Source: Burhinus oedicnemus
Taxonomy: Eukaryota > Chordata > Aves > Charadriiformes > Burhinidae
NCBI GenBank assembly: GCA_008921705.1
Contig: VFFE01007568.1
Location: 672,928-736,927 of the forward strand
Direction: 5' to 3'
DNA length: 64,000 nt
Made by a program: the position numbers and the translations under genes. The notes under the pieces were generated by a model that saw only the letters and a program-made list of their open reading frames with translations, did not search any database and had not been told where the DNA came from. Positions 1 to 12,500 of the stretch are shown here, one piece after another. Within the stretch, counting starts at the first letter, position 1. Every line of letters starts with the position of its first letter.

Positions 1-1480
1 GGTTAGGAGGGTGAGGACAGCTAGCTGGGGAGACAGTGGCTGCCGAGGGGACAGGGGACTGAAGGCTGGTGCCCAGGTGACCCCAGCTGGGCTGTGCCGT
101 GGTGGGGATGCTGCATCCCCACAGGAGTGGGGTTCCCCACACGCTGGTTTGGCAGCTGAGCTCCCAGGCAGAAGGGGCAACGCGAGTGCCAGCATGGTGG
201 CAGGGCACAGCTACCCCACGGCCGGAGGGGACACAAAGCCACGGCGATTCCCTGCCCTCAACCACCCTGGCCTCTGGGGTCTGCGCAGCCTCCCAGTTCT
301 GCCAGCACCAAGTGGCACCGTGTTTTCTGAAAGCAGCTTTCACTGGCAGCACGTACCGTGTTCATTGTTGTAGCAGCCCAGTATGGGACAGAGAGACCCG
401 GCTGCGAAGGGCTGCTTTGAAGACCTTTTTTCTGAATAATACAGATCCCAGCCTAGCAAGACCCCTACGCCTGCTTGAACCCGTTGCTGGGCTTTGGGGG
501 GACCTGGGTCAGCTCTGTGTGTGTCTATACGTGCAAGGTTTTTTTCCCTCTTAAAAACAAAGCAAAGGAATGAAACAGCACAGCCGCACAGCCTCTTTTG
601 CATGCATTTCAGGCTATACGATAAAAAGGGCAGAGCACTGCTGTTAGAATGAAGGTGCCTCTTTATTATGCAGCAAAGTAATTATTTCCCAGTCAGTAGA
701 TAGGACTCCAGCCACTTGGCACTTTCTTGCATGCCACTTTCCAATCCAGAAGAGCAACTTGGGATTTTGTGATAATTCAAGCAATCAGATGAGCTCATGC
801 ACATGGCATTCATTCACTAGAAACGCCACACGGATCCCATTCAGCCTGAGCACTCGTAAATCCATGTGACACTTTTATCTATTTATAAACTTTTAACAGC
901 AGGTTATGATTGTTATGCAAGCCATTTTCCAGGGATTAATAAGCAGCTTGTGTTGATGGCAGTGAGAAGGGCCATTAACTGCTCTGGGACAGTCATTAAT
1001 CTGTAGTAAGTGCTCAGCATCTGGATCATTTCTGTGTAATTAAATAATCAATACTGCCTTTTGATTCAAATAACTGGAGAATTGTATTTCAAATTTATCT
1101 TGGCTTAGGGTGTTCTTAATTCTTGTAGTTTACAACAGGACAGGAAAGAGGCACATGGGCAAGTGAGAGCTTCTGTTGGTGTGACTGGCTCTTAAATTAT
1201 CAGCTATTTCATACAAAACCTCTGAAGTGGTCAAAATATAGTTCAAACTGGCCACCAAAACCTATTAATTGGACTGGATGGAGAAAAAATAGTAGCAAAT
1301 GTGTTGTCCTTTTTCTGTTAATATAGAGATCTTTCATTTTTGGAACAAGATTATGTCTTTGAGTGACCCGACACTGGGAGGTAGCGTGGCAGAATTAAAG
1401 TCATCAAACAGGAACTCCCCCTGCCCAGCCACCTCCAGAAACATCCCTTTTGATTCATTCCCCATCTGGCTAACATGACC
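1..1480. other. Unique non-coding sequence, no gene recognised
   Basis: The first 600 bases are fairly GC-rich and carry overlapping open frames on both strands with no recognisable protein pattern. From about 600 the sequence turns AT-rich. No repeat family that I know is visible. The part from about 840 to 1140 is listed separately as a possible regulatory block. Confidence 0.6.
840..1140. promoter_or_regulatory. Candidate conserved non-coding block (homeodomain-type sites)
   Basis: This AT-rich, non-repetitive stretch holds several TAAT-core sites, including a TAATTA at 1037-1042 and GGATTAATAAG and GTCATTAATCTG upstream of it. Vertebrate developmental enhancers often look like this, but AT-rich neutral DNA can too. 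No conservation data were available, so the regulatory role is only inferred. Confidence 0.22.
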
Positions 1481-1563
1481 TCTGTGCCCTCAGGCGGATG
1501 GGGTTGTGGTCTTCATTTCTCTTTCCCCTCTCCCCCTCCCTCTCCCTTTCTCTCTCCGGGCAG

Positions 1564-1647
1564 TGGTGTAAGTCACTTATCTTCTTTTGTCTTGTTCTTG
1601 TCTTTGCTGTCGAATCCAGTGATCTGCAGAGGCGCCGACAGGTGAAG
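1564..1647 (+). other. Candidate exon with two possible acceptors
   Basis: A long pyrimidine tract (about 1510-1560) ends in GGGCAG at 1558-1563, a good splice acceptor. An open frame then runs 28 whole codons to AAG|GTAAGG, a near-consensus donor with its GT at 1648-1649. The encoded segment starts WCKSLIFFCLVLVFAVESS and ends in a basic QRRRQVK. A second acceptor (AATCCAG, ending 1619) with its own T-rich tract lies inside, which would give a 28-nt microexon instead. The product resembles no family I recognise. The splice signals are seen directly, but use of this exon is inferred. Confidence 0.3.
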
Positions 1648-1761
1648 GTAAGGGTGCCCATCGCAAACCCGGTCAGGCAAGAACCGCACCGCAGTGGTGC
1701 TGCTGCCTCCTCCGGGGAGAGCTGGAGAAACGCCCAAGCAGGCAGAGTTTGTCATAGGTGA

Positions 1762-4700
1762 GAACAGGTAAGTGGGAGTCGAAAACGTGAATTTCAAAAG
1801 AAAGAAAGAGACTTACTGTATCATCACAGGATCATATGCTAATTCCCATCCTTTTAAGCTATCTTTTCACCAGATAACAAATCTGCATCTTACCGCAAGA
1901 GCATGATGGATGGATAACAACTCACCTTCACTGTTAGTGGGGTTAAAACCTAGAAAAAAAGCAAACATGCAGTCAGATATCTATTCACATTTTGAGGCTG
2001 GAAAGATGGGAAGAAGATTTTGCAAGAGACAGAGAGGAATATCACTGACCCGATATCAAAGCTTTCAGATGTAGCTACCGTGAAGACACTTGTGAAGTTA
2101 GGCCTGGAAACTTAAAGAAGAGGGAACAGTGGCCATCATAAATTCAGCTCAGCTAAGGGATAGCTGAGTTTGTGAGAGCAAGGGCTTCCCTTTGAAAGAG
2201 AGCAGAGAGGAGAGCACGTGCTGAACCCTAAGAGGAACAAGGAGCTGGAAAACGAGAAGATTGCAAACCATAAAAGCATCTGAAAGGGCTAGCTGGAAAA
2301 GCAAAGCAAAGATAATTTGTGGCAGAAGGAAGAACCCAGGCTAAGAAGGAAGAACCAGTGGATAAAAAAAGACAGTAGCTTTGTGTGGAGAAAAACTCGC
2401 TGCAATAAAGTTGCTGTCAATTTGGGGACAAGAAAGGGACGAGAGCCAAACTGGGAAAGGAATTTAGTATCATTAGGAAATCCAAGCAGCAGGTTTAGAC
2501 CAAAAGGTCCTTGGAGCAGGGGATGTGCCTAATCATGCATTCATAGAGTGACTGACAGAATGAGGCTTTTGTCTTGACTTGAGCCTCTGGGAGTTGTCAG
2601 AAAACATACACCGTACCATGGCAAGCTGCGCCGGGACCTCCAAGATATAAAGGGGAGAATAAAAATAGGAGGGGGAAGGTGAGTGCCAGTCACGGGTAGG
2701 TGTATCGGAGGAGGAAGGCAGGGGGCTGAAGAAGGAACGGGAGGAAATGCCTACATCAGAATATTGGTCCAAAGCCTCAGAGGGGAAGAGAATCAAGCAG
2801 GGATTAGGAAGTGATCACTCCTGTCTGCTTTAGAAAGTCTCCCACATAGTGCGGAGAGCAATCACACGTTCCCAAAGGCCCAGCAGGGACGGCTGACAGA
2901 GATTTCTCCAGCTGTCTCAATATCCATCCTATTTAGGTAATGCCTAACACGGGCTGTGCTTGCCAGGGCAGAGCTGGTCTAATGGCTCTTGTCTCCCCAA
3001 AGGAGGAGGTGTCCCTTGTCACCCGGAGGCACGAGTTCCCCTCCACTGGCACCGCTTCTGGCCCCTCCATAGTGGGTGCCTGGGGAGCCACGGGGAAAGG
3101 AGAAGGGGATCTGCTGTGCTGCTCCCTGTAAACTTGCGAAGAGCAGACCTTTTCTCAAAGGCATATGATGCCGCAGGGCTGTGGATTGAAGCTGGAATTT
3201 CCAAAAAAAGGTTGTTAGAATAATTTTAAAGTCATACCTGAGCAACCAGAGTTTGAACACAGCTTTAGAAATTTGCAACAATGCTCATGTGCGTTATTCT
3301 GAACCACAGAGATAAAACGCTCCCTCGGTCTATTTTTCTCTTGTACTAGAATCCGGATATTATTATGCAGATTTCCACTATAGCAAAATTATGGCGAATA
3401 AATAGCTCTGCTATACACGAAGGGGAATCCTATTACATCTTCAGTAACTCTCAGTAAGCATCATCGCTATTATACCAATTGAAGAGACAGAAAACAATTT
3501 TTAATTAAAAATATTTATAGCAGGCATAATACCAACTGCCAGTTTCACTATCCAGTGAATGCGTTTTGCAGCTGGTACTAATTCTCTCTTATTTCCATGA
3601 GGTTAGCCAATATCAGCTGTTCATTAAGCAGAGGACATTTCAGGAGTATCCATATTATATGCTGTAACTAACTGAGAAGTTCTTCCTTTGATAGATTTTA
3701 GGAAATCAAGATTGCTTTGCTATGTTATTCTGGGACTTTATAATAGAGAGGTCATTTCCCAGTGATCCGAGTAGGCTGCATCATCAGTTTTATTCAAATC
3801 AATCCTACAAACTGCTTTCCAGCAGATAAGAACATTTTAATTAGCAATATATCTTTTGTCTTCTATCTGCAGTGGAGTCGGGGCTGGGAAATTGATTTCA
3901 GCATACCCTTTATTTTACTGGGATAGCAACATAATCAGAAGGTGTCAGCAGAACCACAGGCAGATTAATTTTGAGATACTGAGCTTTGTACAGAAAACCA
4001 CATGGCTGCTCCTAGCGCTGAGTCTGGCCAGGCTGTGCGGGCGAGCTCACTGCTGCCGATGGCACCAGGCACTCTGAGGGGCAAAGCCTTATACAGCTGC
4101 CTTGGGTGAAGGGCTCAATAGCAATCGGCTGGCTCCCACGCTTTCTGTGCCAGAGAGCACGTAAGAGCTCAGTTCTTGTCCTGGTTAGATGTATATATTG
4201 GTAAAAGCGCTTATGTGTAGCCATAGATGACGGCCAGCTGGCCCTAGGAGCGGTAAGAGCAGCTATGAGCCTGTAGCTTCTGCTGCAGCCGTAACTCAGG
4301 CTCAGAGGAAACCAGCAGGCAGAGGATGGGGCACAGAGGAGCCCTATTCCCTTCTTCCTACCTCTCTGTGCCGGAGGACGTGTGCCTGAAACCTGGAGCT
4401 GGAACAGTGTCCCTACCATTTTTGTGCCCACGGGGAGCTCTGTCCTCATAAATGCAGGGATTCAGCAGAGTCGGTTTGTCCTTGGTTCACATTCACACGG
4501 CTCAGAGGGGACTCAGCTTGCTGAAGGCTCCAGCCCATGAAATCTAATACAAAACTCCTTGTTCGCTGTATTCACCCCAGCATAGCCAGCAGCCCAGCCA
4601 GTGAGGAAATCCCCTGGTGATTTATCAAAGTAGCATCTGGGAACTGACAAACCAAGCAGCTCATCATAACCTGGCTTGTGACTTGCTAAACCCCATATGG

Positions 4701-4800
4701 TTATTGTTTTTCACTTTAAAGAATTAGCAGTGAATTTCAAAACCCAGAATTTAGCAAGCTGTGTTTCATAATTGGAAAGATCAAACCCCGTTTGAGTCTG
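1762..4800. other. Unique non-coding sequence
   Basis: This stretch is mixed-composition, non-repetitive DNA. Purine-rich runs occur around 2000-2480. From about 3290 to 3870 it is AT-rich, with a TAATTA at 3502-3507 and little repeat character, so it is another weak candidate for a conserved element. The open frames on both strands between 2940 and 3280 and between 4012 and 4450 look like chance frames in GC-richer DNA. Confidence 0.5.
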
Positions 4801-4850
4801 TGAAGTCATTTACAACATGCTTATCCTTCCACCCACAATGGGTTTTACAG

Positions 4851-4996
4851 CAATGTCCCCTGGCCCAGATCCCCAGTGGCAGCGGAGGAGCCCAGGGGAC
4901 ACAGCTGGAAAGGCGAGTGATGTGAGCTGGTGGAGAGGTGCATCTGCGAGGGGAGCAGAGGCTGACCCAGGAGGTGATTCAGAACAAGAGTTTAAG
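4851..4996 (+). other. Candidate exon, unrecognised product
   Basis: An acceptor-like sequence (pyrimidine-rich 4818-4840, then GGTTTTACAG ending at 4850) is followed by 146 open bases and a strong donor, AAG|GTAAGG, with its GT at 4997-4998. The open frame contains an ATG at 4853-4855 and codes for a hydrophilic, Gly/Ser/Asp-rich segment with no known domain. A chance pairing of splice-like signals is quite possible at this length. Confidence 0.18.
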
Positions 4997-5065
4997 GTAA
5001 GGAGGTACTCTGAGTCACTCCTGGGGGAGCTTCCATCCCTCCACTGCCTGCAGACCGACCTATGA

Positions 5066-6270
5066 AGAGCAGCTGCTGTCGCTTCATTAGCCTTTGTGAA
5101 TAATCTGCTTTAATCCATCTTTAAAGCTTGCAAAAGCCTAGCATGTCCATGTGCTGATTTTGCTCTAGGCAAGCATTGTGACAGGCATCAACAGCATCAA
5201 GAAGCCGAGCTCCACCAGCTCTGTATAGGAATGTCCAAGCTGTTACTTCCATTTTCTTTTATCTACAGGGAAATAAATCTTTCAGGCAACCAAGGAGTGA
5301 ACCCTTTCTTCTTGCACAGATGGCAATAGAGGCTTTTGGACTGAGTGTGTGGAATACAGTCACCACAGCAGTCCCAGATGTAACTTTCTGAGCAGTCATG
5401 ATGTCCTAGGCTAGCTCTGATTTTAGCTCGGTATTTTGTATAGGTGTGCAGTGTGCATTTAAGTGATGTTCTGTTTATTTTCTAATGGTAGCAAGCAAAG
5501 TTTCAGGGAAAAAAACGATACCAGTCCACCCTCTGGAAAGGTGATCTCTGAACAAGTCGAGCAGCAGAGCTTGAAGCATTCCTTCTCCTGGTACTCATCT
5601 TTTTGGTCAGCTGTTCATGAAATGGCATATGGAAAAGCAAACTGTTATTCCCCCCAAATCTTTTGTCTGGGTTTAAGTAGAGTTCATAGGTTGAATAACA
5701 GTGAGTTTGCATCAGCCCTGAATCAGTGTAGTCAGCTCGACAGTGAGCTTGAGGACCTGGGTATCCATTACCAGAGCTGCTACTAAGCTTGAGGAACCAC
5801 TTTCCTTGCCTAAACTAAATTTTCAAGGGCGGGAACTTTCTCTAAATATGTGTTTGTACAGGAGGGCAATGTGAGATGATCTTGTACAAGGTATAGCTGC
5901 AACACAGACTGCTGGCTGCTGAACGCTGAGTTTGTCATAAAGTTGTATCCGGTGCGGAAGGAAACACAACAGAGCTGGTGGGTGGCTGTTAAAACAACCA
6001 TTTCGAATGAAATGTCACAGACTGAAGTTTGATTGATAAAATTTCATTTTTGCATGCCACCGGGAGGAAGAAAAGAGCCCATCTGTTCTCCAAGCACTGC
6101 ACATTGTTAAGCAAACTGCTCGCAGCTTGGCAGATCAGAACATTAGAAGCAAAAAAAATTAAAAAAAAAGCCAACCATAGATGAGCATGAATACAAGATG
6201 AGTCATTGAAGTTTACCCAAAAGCAACATAAAAATTATGGTTCTTGCCAGGCAGTTATGCCAGGGTATTC
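5066..6270. other. Unique non-coding sequence
   Basis: I see no repeat or gene here. The 107-codon plus-strand open frame at 5463-5786 has no domain-like pattern and no convincing splice context. I treat it as chance. Confidence 0.55.
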
Positions 6271-6272
6271 TC

Positions 6273-6391
6273 ACGGGCTTGGCTCGCGGGGACGGGCAGG
6301 CAGAGAGAGAAAGCGGCGGGGAATAGGGGTGCATTCTTCCGCCGCCGAGGCTGGCGAGGGCCGCTTGGCTGCTCGCTGCGGGGAGAATGCG
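6273..6391. promoter_or_regulatory. CpG-dense patch
   Basis: Fourteen CpG dinucleotides fall in about 120 bases of GC-rich sequence (for example CTCGCGGGGACGGG and TTCCGCCGCCGAGG), against AT-rich flanks almost free of CpG. Unmethylated CpG clusters mark many vertebrate promoters, but this patch is much shorter than a normal CpG island. It could be a small promoter or enhancer, or only a local GC fluctuation. Confidence 0.35.
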
Positions 6392-9030
6392 TGTGTTTGT
6401 CTTAGCAGACAAGGGGCACCATTATCACATACCTCAGCAGGGTTGTAGATGTCAAGCAAATAATTGGTTTTATTTAGAATATGACATCCGAATGGTCAAT
6501 GAAGCATTTTGGGTGTCCTGGAAAGATTTTATATACAAACCAGCTGGAATCCCATTGACAGGAACAGCCTCTTCCTTTCTCTCACCCCCCTCCCCATTAC
6601 TTTCAGTCAGACAGGGCTGGAAGTGGCTGAGAGGAACTCCAAGAAGCCTGGGCCTTTGAGCGGTAAAGTCTACTGGTGCTAAACATCTGACGCTTGTCCA
6701 TTAAGAGAGACCCGGGCAAGCATTTCATCATTGAGATGAGTATTTAATACATGAATGGGTAGCGAGAAAACATATTTGTGGCCATTTCAAAAGGCTGTCA
6801 TACAAGGAGACTCCAAGTCTGAGCAGGTTGGAAAAGCTGCGGGGCGCTTTGGAAATCCCTCAAGTCTCTCAAACTCACACTCGTAAAGCACAAAGTTGCT
6901 GTTGCAGCTTCCAAAGAAAAGTGAGAAGTAGCGTGAGTGGGCAGGCACAGGGCAGGCAGCGGGTGCTGGGTGCCAGCCTTCCTTTAGCACAACTGCTAGG
7001 TTATAGGGAAGGGGGGGGCCTTACGCAGCTTCCCATGCAGAGCGTCACAGCTGCACCCACCCCAAAACAATACAACTTTAGTCCCATCACTCCATAGCTG
7101 CACAAGGGATGTGCTAGGATTTTCCAGAAACTCAGAGAAGGACAGCCTGACCTGGTAGCTGGCATGGCCAGTGCCGGATAGACGCATCTTCTTACTGTGG
7201 GAATCTACCATTTGTTCAAGGAAAATTATTAAATGTAAATATATTCAAAAAAAGAACTGAAAGCGAGTGAGGACCTCCAATAGCTGGAGATGGAAGAATG
7301 TTTCAAATGAGAAAAAAAAGGGCAGAAACATTCAGTAAAGTGCTTTTTATCTGCTTTTGGAAGATGCAGGGTGCTGGCTACCGTAACAAGAGCAGAGTGC
7401 ATCTTGTGCATCCCAAGTGTCCCAAAAGAGCTGGCTGAGAAGGGAATGACTTTTCAGTAGCCTCTTAAGTACCAGGGGAATTACAGAAAATTTGAAGCAA
7501 GATGGTGATGTGCTAATTGAAGGGGACAAGCAGGAGGTCACTGGTTGAAAGCTATCGACTGCCTGGCTGATTTCCATCCTAGGTGAAGCTGTGGAAAAGC
7601 TGGATGTGCAGTTCAGTGATCAAGAAGATGTACATTTAGTCGCTGACACTCATGTTTTGTAAGAACAAACTGGCATTACTTCACATATCTTTCACTTTTC
7701 CAGTTTACGGGTTTGGCTGATAAAAGGCAATTGTGGACACATGACAGACTTCTAACCCATACTCATCGTAACAGGGTAGCTGGGTGTTATCTCAGAAAAA
7801 TCCCACCAGCATCAACAAAAAATCCCCACTACGTAATACAGGACACAGCCAGTAGGTTAAGACCTCGCTGATTAACAATGAGGAACAGTCATGAAATGAA
7901 GTGCCAGATTTCTGACTCCATCAGTGTAGGACCAAGGCAGTGTTTTTGCTGAGCACCTGAAAGCAATTACAAGAACACCGCAAAGCCAATGTGTGGAAGA
8001 CGCCCGGGCTGCAAAGGAAATATGCTATGAGACGGTAGTCACGTGGAGTGAGCTGAGGCACTTGTTCAGCTCAAGTCACTCAAACAAGAAGTATTTTAAC
8101 ACAAGGCAATGCAAAGCCACACATCTAGGAAGGAGGAGTGCTGGCTGGATCCGCATGGTGGGAAATAGGACCCTGGAAAGAAACAACTCTGTGTAGTGAT
8201 TGGGAATGAAAAGAGAACAAGCAGTACAACTGAAGTGTTCAGAACAAAAAAATAGATATATGACCCCAAAAAAAACCATGAGAAAAAAAGATATATATGA
8301 GACACAAAAAAAGATACATGGGTATATGGACAAGAAAACAGTGAGCAACACGGTGACACAAATGCTTATATTCAAGGGGATCCTGGAAACCTGTGTCAAG
8401 TTAGCAACGACATTTCTTACGGAATAAAATTAACTTGCAGAAGAGACCCAGCAAATAACTGGAAGACAGGAAAATTGCCAAAAGCTCAGAGAAAAATGTA
8501 ATTTGCTTGCCAAAATCTGTAGAGAATGCTTCTATAGGGTTTCAGGATACCTAGTATTAAGAGGGTATTCATTCAGATAAAGGTTTTGGTGGTAATACTC
8601 AAATTACCAATAGATAATAATTACCAGTTTTAGGTAGCAGTAATAAGAAATGCATTTTTTACACAAATAAGTCTTTCAGAAAGAAGGATGATTATCAAAG
8701 AGTTGAGATAAAAATGATTTCTCCACTTCTTGATGGCATCAGCTGATGATTTGGTGCCTTTTTGGGTGATATGCTTTAGTCTAACACAAGTTATTTAGTT
8801 CAGTATCTGGACATTCAAACAAAATATAATGATCTGTTCCCTGCAGACAACTGTGCTACATCTAAGGGTCCTTTCTTGCCTTCAGATGTGTGACCCTCCC
8901 AGTTCTCTCCCCACATTGCTCTGCACATTAAGGCTTGCGCCATGGAAACCACAAATAGAGTAGAAAATATCCCTGTAAATCACTGTGGTTAAGTGGCATT
9001 TCTTATTTAGGATTTGAGACCATTTTCAAA
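6392..9030. other. Unique AT-rich sequence with minor A-rich repeats
   Basis: No gene is recognised. At 8246-8320 three copies of an A7-plus-GATATATGA-like unit occur close together. The flanking open frames (7993-8196, 8076-8399) follow from this low-complexity composition. The rest shows no repeat family that I know. Confidence 0.55.
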
Positions 9031-9037
9031 TCAGGAG

Positions 9038-9310
9038 TGTGGAAACAAAGGGAGCCTGCAAGAAAGATAAGACATGCCGATAGCAATAGTAAGCACGGGG
9101 TTTATTAGGGCTGTGGGCACCCAGCAAGCTCAGCGGGACCGAAGGACACTGCCAATCTCACGGGTCAGATGATCCCGTTTCAGCATGTGCTGGACTGAGA
9201 CATCCTGCCTAAGTGGTCTCCAAGCCTTTTACTGTAGGTTTGGGCTGTGTGCTGATCCTGTTATCAGGTTTAAGAGCAGGAACTGTGGTCCTGCCAAAAT
9301 TAGATAAGGG
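9038..9310 (-). mobile_element. Possible LTR 3' end (decayed retroviral LTR)
   Basis: Read on the minus strand, this segment has a TATA-like GTAAAAGG box, then about 120 bases later an AATAAA polyadenylation signal (TTTATT at 9101-9106 on the plus strand), a GT/T-rich downstream element and a final ...TTTCCACA at 9038-9045. This order (promoter, polyadenylation signal, short U5 ending in CA) is the layout of a retroviral LTR. I cannot name the family, the 5' boundary is unclear and no partner LTR or target duplication is seen. A cellular terminal exon with a polyadenylation site would look similar. Confidence 0.35.
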
Positions 9311-9490
9311 TTAAAAAAAAAGAAAAGGGCACCAGCAGACGCTGCTATCAAACAGAGTGCTTGCTTGTGCTCTTACACTGTTGGAAATCATCAGCAAATT
9401 AGGTATAAAAGGAACAGGCGGGCAGCATGTTCCCAGCTGAACTGCTATAAATGTCACAGCATTTGTATTGACACCACAGCCTGTTTCATC

Positions 9491-9570
9491 GAAAAAAAAG
9501 AAAGAAAAAAAAGGAAAAAAAAGGGAAAAAAGAAAAAAAGAAAAAAAGGAAAAAAAGGGGTAAAAAGGGA
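9491..9570. repeat. A-rich low-complexity tract
   Basis: The tract consists of runs of six to eight A broken by G (AAAAAAG-type units). It produces lysine-rich frames on the plus strand and phenylalanine-rich frames on the minus strand, neither of which is a gene. Confidence 0.9.
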
Positions 9571-9579
9571 AGATAATGT

Positions 9580-12500
9580 TGCAAAGAGGTTTATTTTTCA
9601 AATGAGAAAAGTCAAACATACTTAGCAAAATCTACCCTGCAGGAATCTGATAATCAGACTATAATTGGGTGATGGTCAAAAGATGATAGGAGCTGAATGG
9701 CTAAATAGTAACGCTACATCACTGATAAAAAAATACTTGAAACATGTAAAATGTCTTATACCAAAGAGTAAATGGGAATGGGAAAAAGACGTGAAAGAGT
9801 TTGAACTGTTTATTTAGACCAGACAATCCTTAGAATCGAGTGAAAGATGGGCAAAAAGAATTGTAGTGCAGGGAAAGGTACTGTATTGCTTTAGGGTTGA
9901 TGTTTTTCCATTATCTTAAGGACCTCCTTCCTCACTGCCAGCAAACAAGCAACACTTCCCATAAAGTCACAAAACCCAGCAGTTTCTCTCTTGCTGCTTC
10001 TTCAGTACCCAAAGGAACAGTTCAGCAGGAGCTGTAAGTGACGGCTATTTCACCTCATCATTTTTAAAGGGAAAATTAAATTTTAAAAGTTCGCTTTTAG
10101 TAGCTTGCCTGAAACGTGGCTTCCTACAGACAGCCTTTCCAAAATATTCACAAGCACCTGCTGCTTCTCAAACCAAGGCAAAATTCTCCTGGTTTCAGTC
10201 TGTGATGAGTTCAACAGTTGGGACAGGTTTGCAGAGCTCTGGGTGCCTCCAGGAGATCATCGTGTTTCAGGGCAGACACTGAGCAATGCACAGAGACTCG
10301 GGAGTCATTGTGACTGCAAAGTCAGAGGGATAAACACCATGGGAAATACCGGCAGGTCAGGTGAAATGGTCTCCTTGAGAGCCAGCAGTATTCTGCAGTC
10401 GTTTGAAAGTCTCCAGAGTACTTTGGCATCTCTTGGTCTTTTGATAAACAAAGCAGCAGGATGGGGCTGGTTTCTGCATACAGCAGTGCAAGTCAGAAAA
10501 GGGACCCCAAGCTGCTAGAGGGATTTTATGAAATCTGAGTGAGGCCACATCTGCCCATCTGACAAAGCTCTGTGAGGTTAGAAAGACTCCTACGATGTTT
10601 TGAATACCACAATGCGTCATTTATTCCTTCTCATCCAGGAGGAAACTTCTCTTTTTATAATTTATGAGACTGTGTTTGGTAACAAGCAGGCTGTGAAATC
10701 TCTATGGGGAATGAGGAACCTTAAAACAGATACCACCTCATGAATAATTCCTGTAGCACACGAGCAGGAGCAGCCGTTTTACGTACCCCTTCAATCATCC
10801 CTTCCAGAGGGACCACAGCTCTTGTCTCTGCCTCAGAGAAGTCAAGTCAGGGCATACATTGCAATGGGAGAACATTTTGGCACAGAAACATTTTCATACC
10901 AGGTCCTTAAGCTGGTATGAAGAAGAAGAGGGTGTGACTATGCCTGCCCACTCCTGCAGCAAGAACATTTCCTCCCATGAAGCCCAGTTTGGCTGTGCTG
11001 CCTAGCCAGTGGGTCCTGCTTCGGATTTGGGCTTCAGATTTATTCCACTGGCATCAGAGGGCTCAAGGGCAATTGGTTTTTCCTCAAAGTTTCTGTCCAC
11101 CCAGATCTGTGACTTCTAGCTGTGGGAGATGGTGAGGGGCATCTTCAGAGGGCAGGGCATACGGATAGACTCATTTCAACCAAAGTGGTTATAATCAGTG
11201 GCTTTAATTGCAGTATAAATTAGCAGCAAGACACTTTCCTTTAAATAATGGATTTGGATCTTGTTCTGCATTTCTTCTCTTTGATTCTTTTGCAAGGCAG
11301 AGGCAGATCTCACTGATTACTAGCCAGGAAGATGTGTGGATTTGGAGTTGTGCATAGTCTCTGCACAGAATTTGGCATTTTTTTTCCTACCCAGGAGGAC
11401 ACACGGTGAACATATTTAAGCCATTACATGACTTAACATACCCTGCTTAGGTTCTTCATTTTGTATGACAGAGAACAGCAAATGAAAACTGAGAGAGCCA
11501 ACTCGTTTTTGCACCCTGCTGTTTCTGGATGGAAAGTGGGATTTAATAAAAGTGCAGAAATTTATAAGTGTGGTAAATTTGTTTCACGTGTATCGTTCAC
11601 TCTTCTCAAATCACATTTTGCACTGGAAATGAATGGCTTGGTTACCAAAAGCCTTATCATTAGTCAAGGATTTTAAACAACTAAAGCAAAGCAAAGTGGA
11701 TATTCCTTCCATACCTGGAGAAAACCCTGATTCAGGGTGGTCAGCTGTGACTCTCCTTCTTCTAGAGCTCCATCTCAAGGACTTTGAGAGCAAACAAGTA
11801 TTGTTTGGATATTATCTATCAGCGTTTATTCAGTTCATGCTATTTTAATACCTCATGGTAACCTTAAAATAGGCCATCATGATTGTGAATTAAATTTCAA
11901 ATCTACACTTATTTTAAGAAAAAAAGTTAAAAACAATACGTGAGTTTGTCAATATGTAAACTGAAAATTATATTTAATAATACTAGGTAAGCAATATGTC
12001 ATATTTGTGTAAATCATAAATCATATTTTATTTTACTTATTATCCCTCCATGGTAGGCGTTACAGTGCTGTGTATCTCCACTGCATTCGCCTGAGGCCAG
12101 GCAATTAAATTCATGACGCAGCATGCTCGGGGAGCAGAGGAGGACAGGGCTTGGCTAGCAGAGGGTTGGAGCCGCAGTTAGAGTAACGGCAGGGACCACG
12201 TGCAGGATGCTGAATGAGCAGGACGCGGGTATTTATCACGTTGTGGGGGACAGCAGCTTTCCCAGTTGTCCCAGCTGGGCACTTCTGTAGGGGGAGTGAG
12301 GTGCTTCGGGGCCGCGGGCGCCCCTTCCTGCGAGGTGCTGGGGCACGTCAGGGTATACTGGCTGCATCCAAGGCTACTACTACACATGGAGAAGCCTGAT
12401 GGCCTCGGGTTTCTCCGAGTTACCATGCCAGAAGATGCCAACTCATATGTTTATGAAATCCAAGGCAGACTCACAGCTTTAGTACTAAGAAATCATATTA

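Noticed and set aside
9365..9625. Lysine-rich open frame on the plus strand and a phenylalanine-rich one opposite.
   Set aside because: Both are produced by the A-rich low-complexity tract at 9491-9570.
10105..10660. 137-codon plus-strand frame in sequence faintly like old CR1 ('gactcgggagtcattgtgac', 'gtgaggccacatctg').
   Set aside because: Only two short words match, they are not at the expected spacing, and the frame has no CR1 or other protein pattern.
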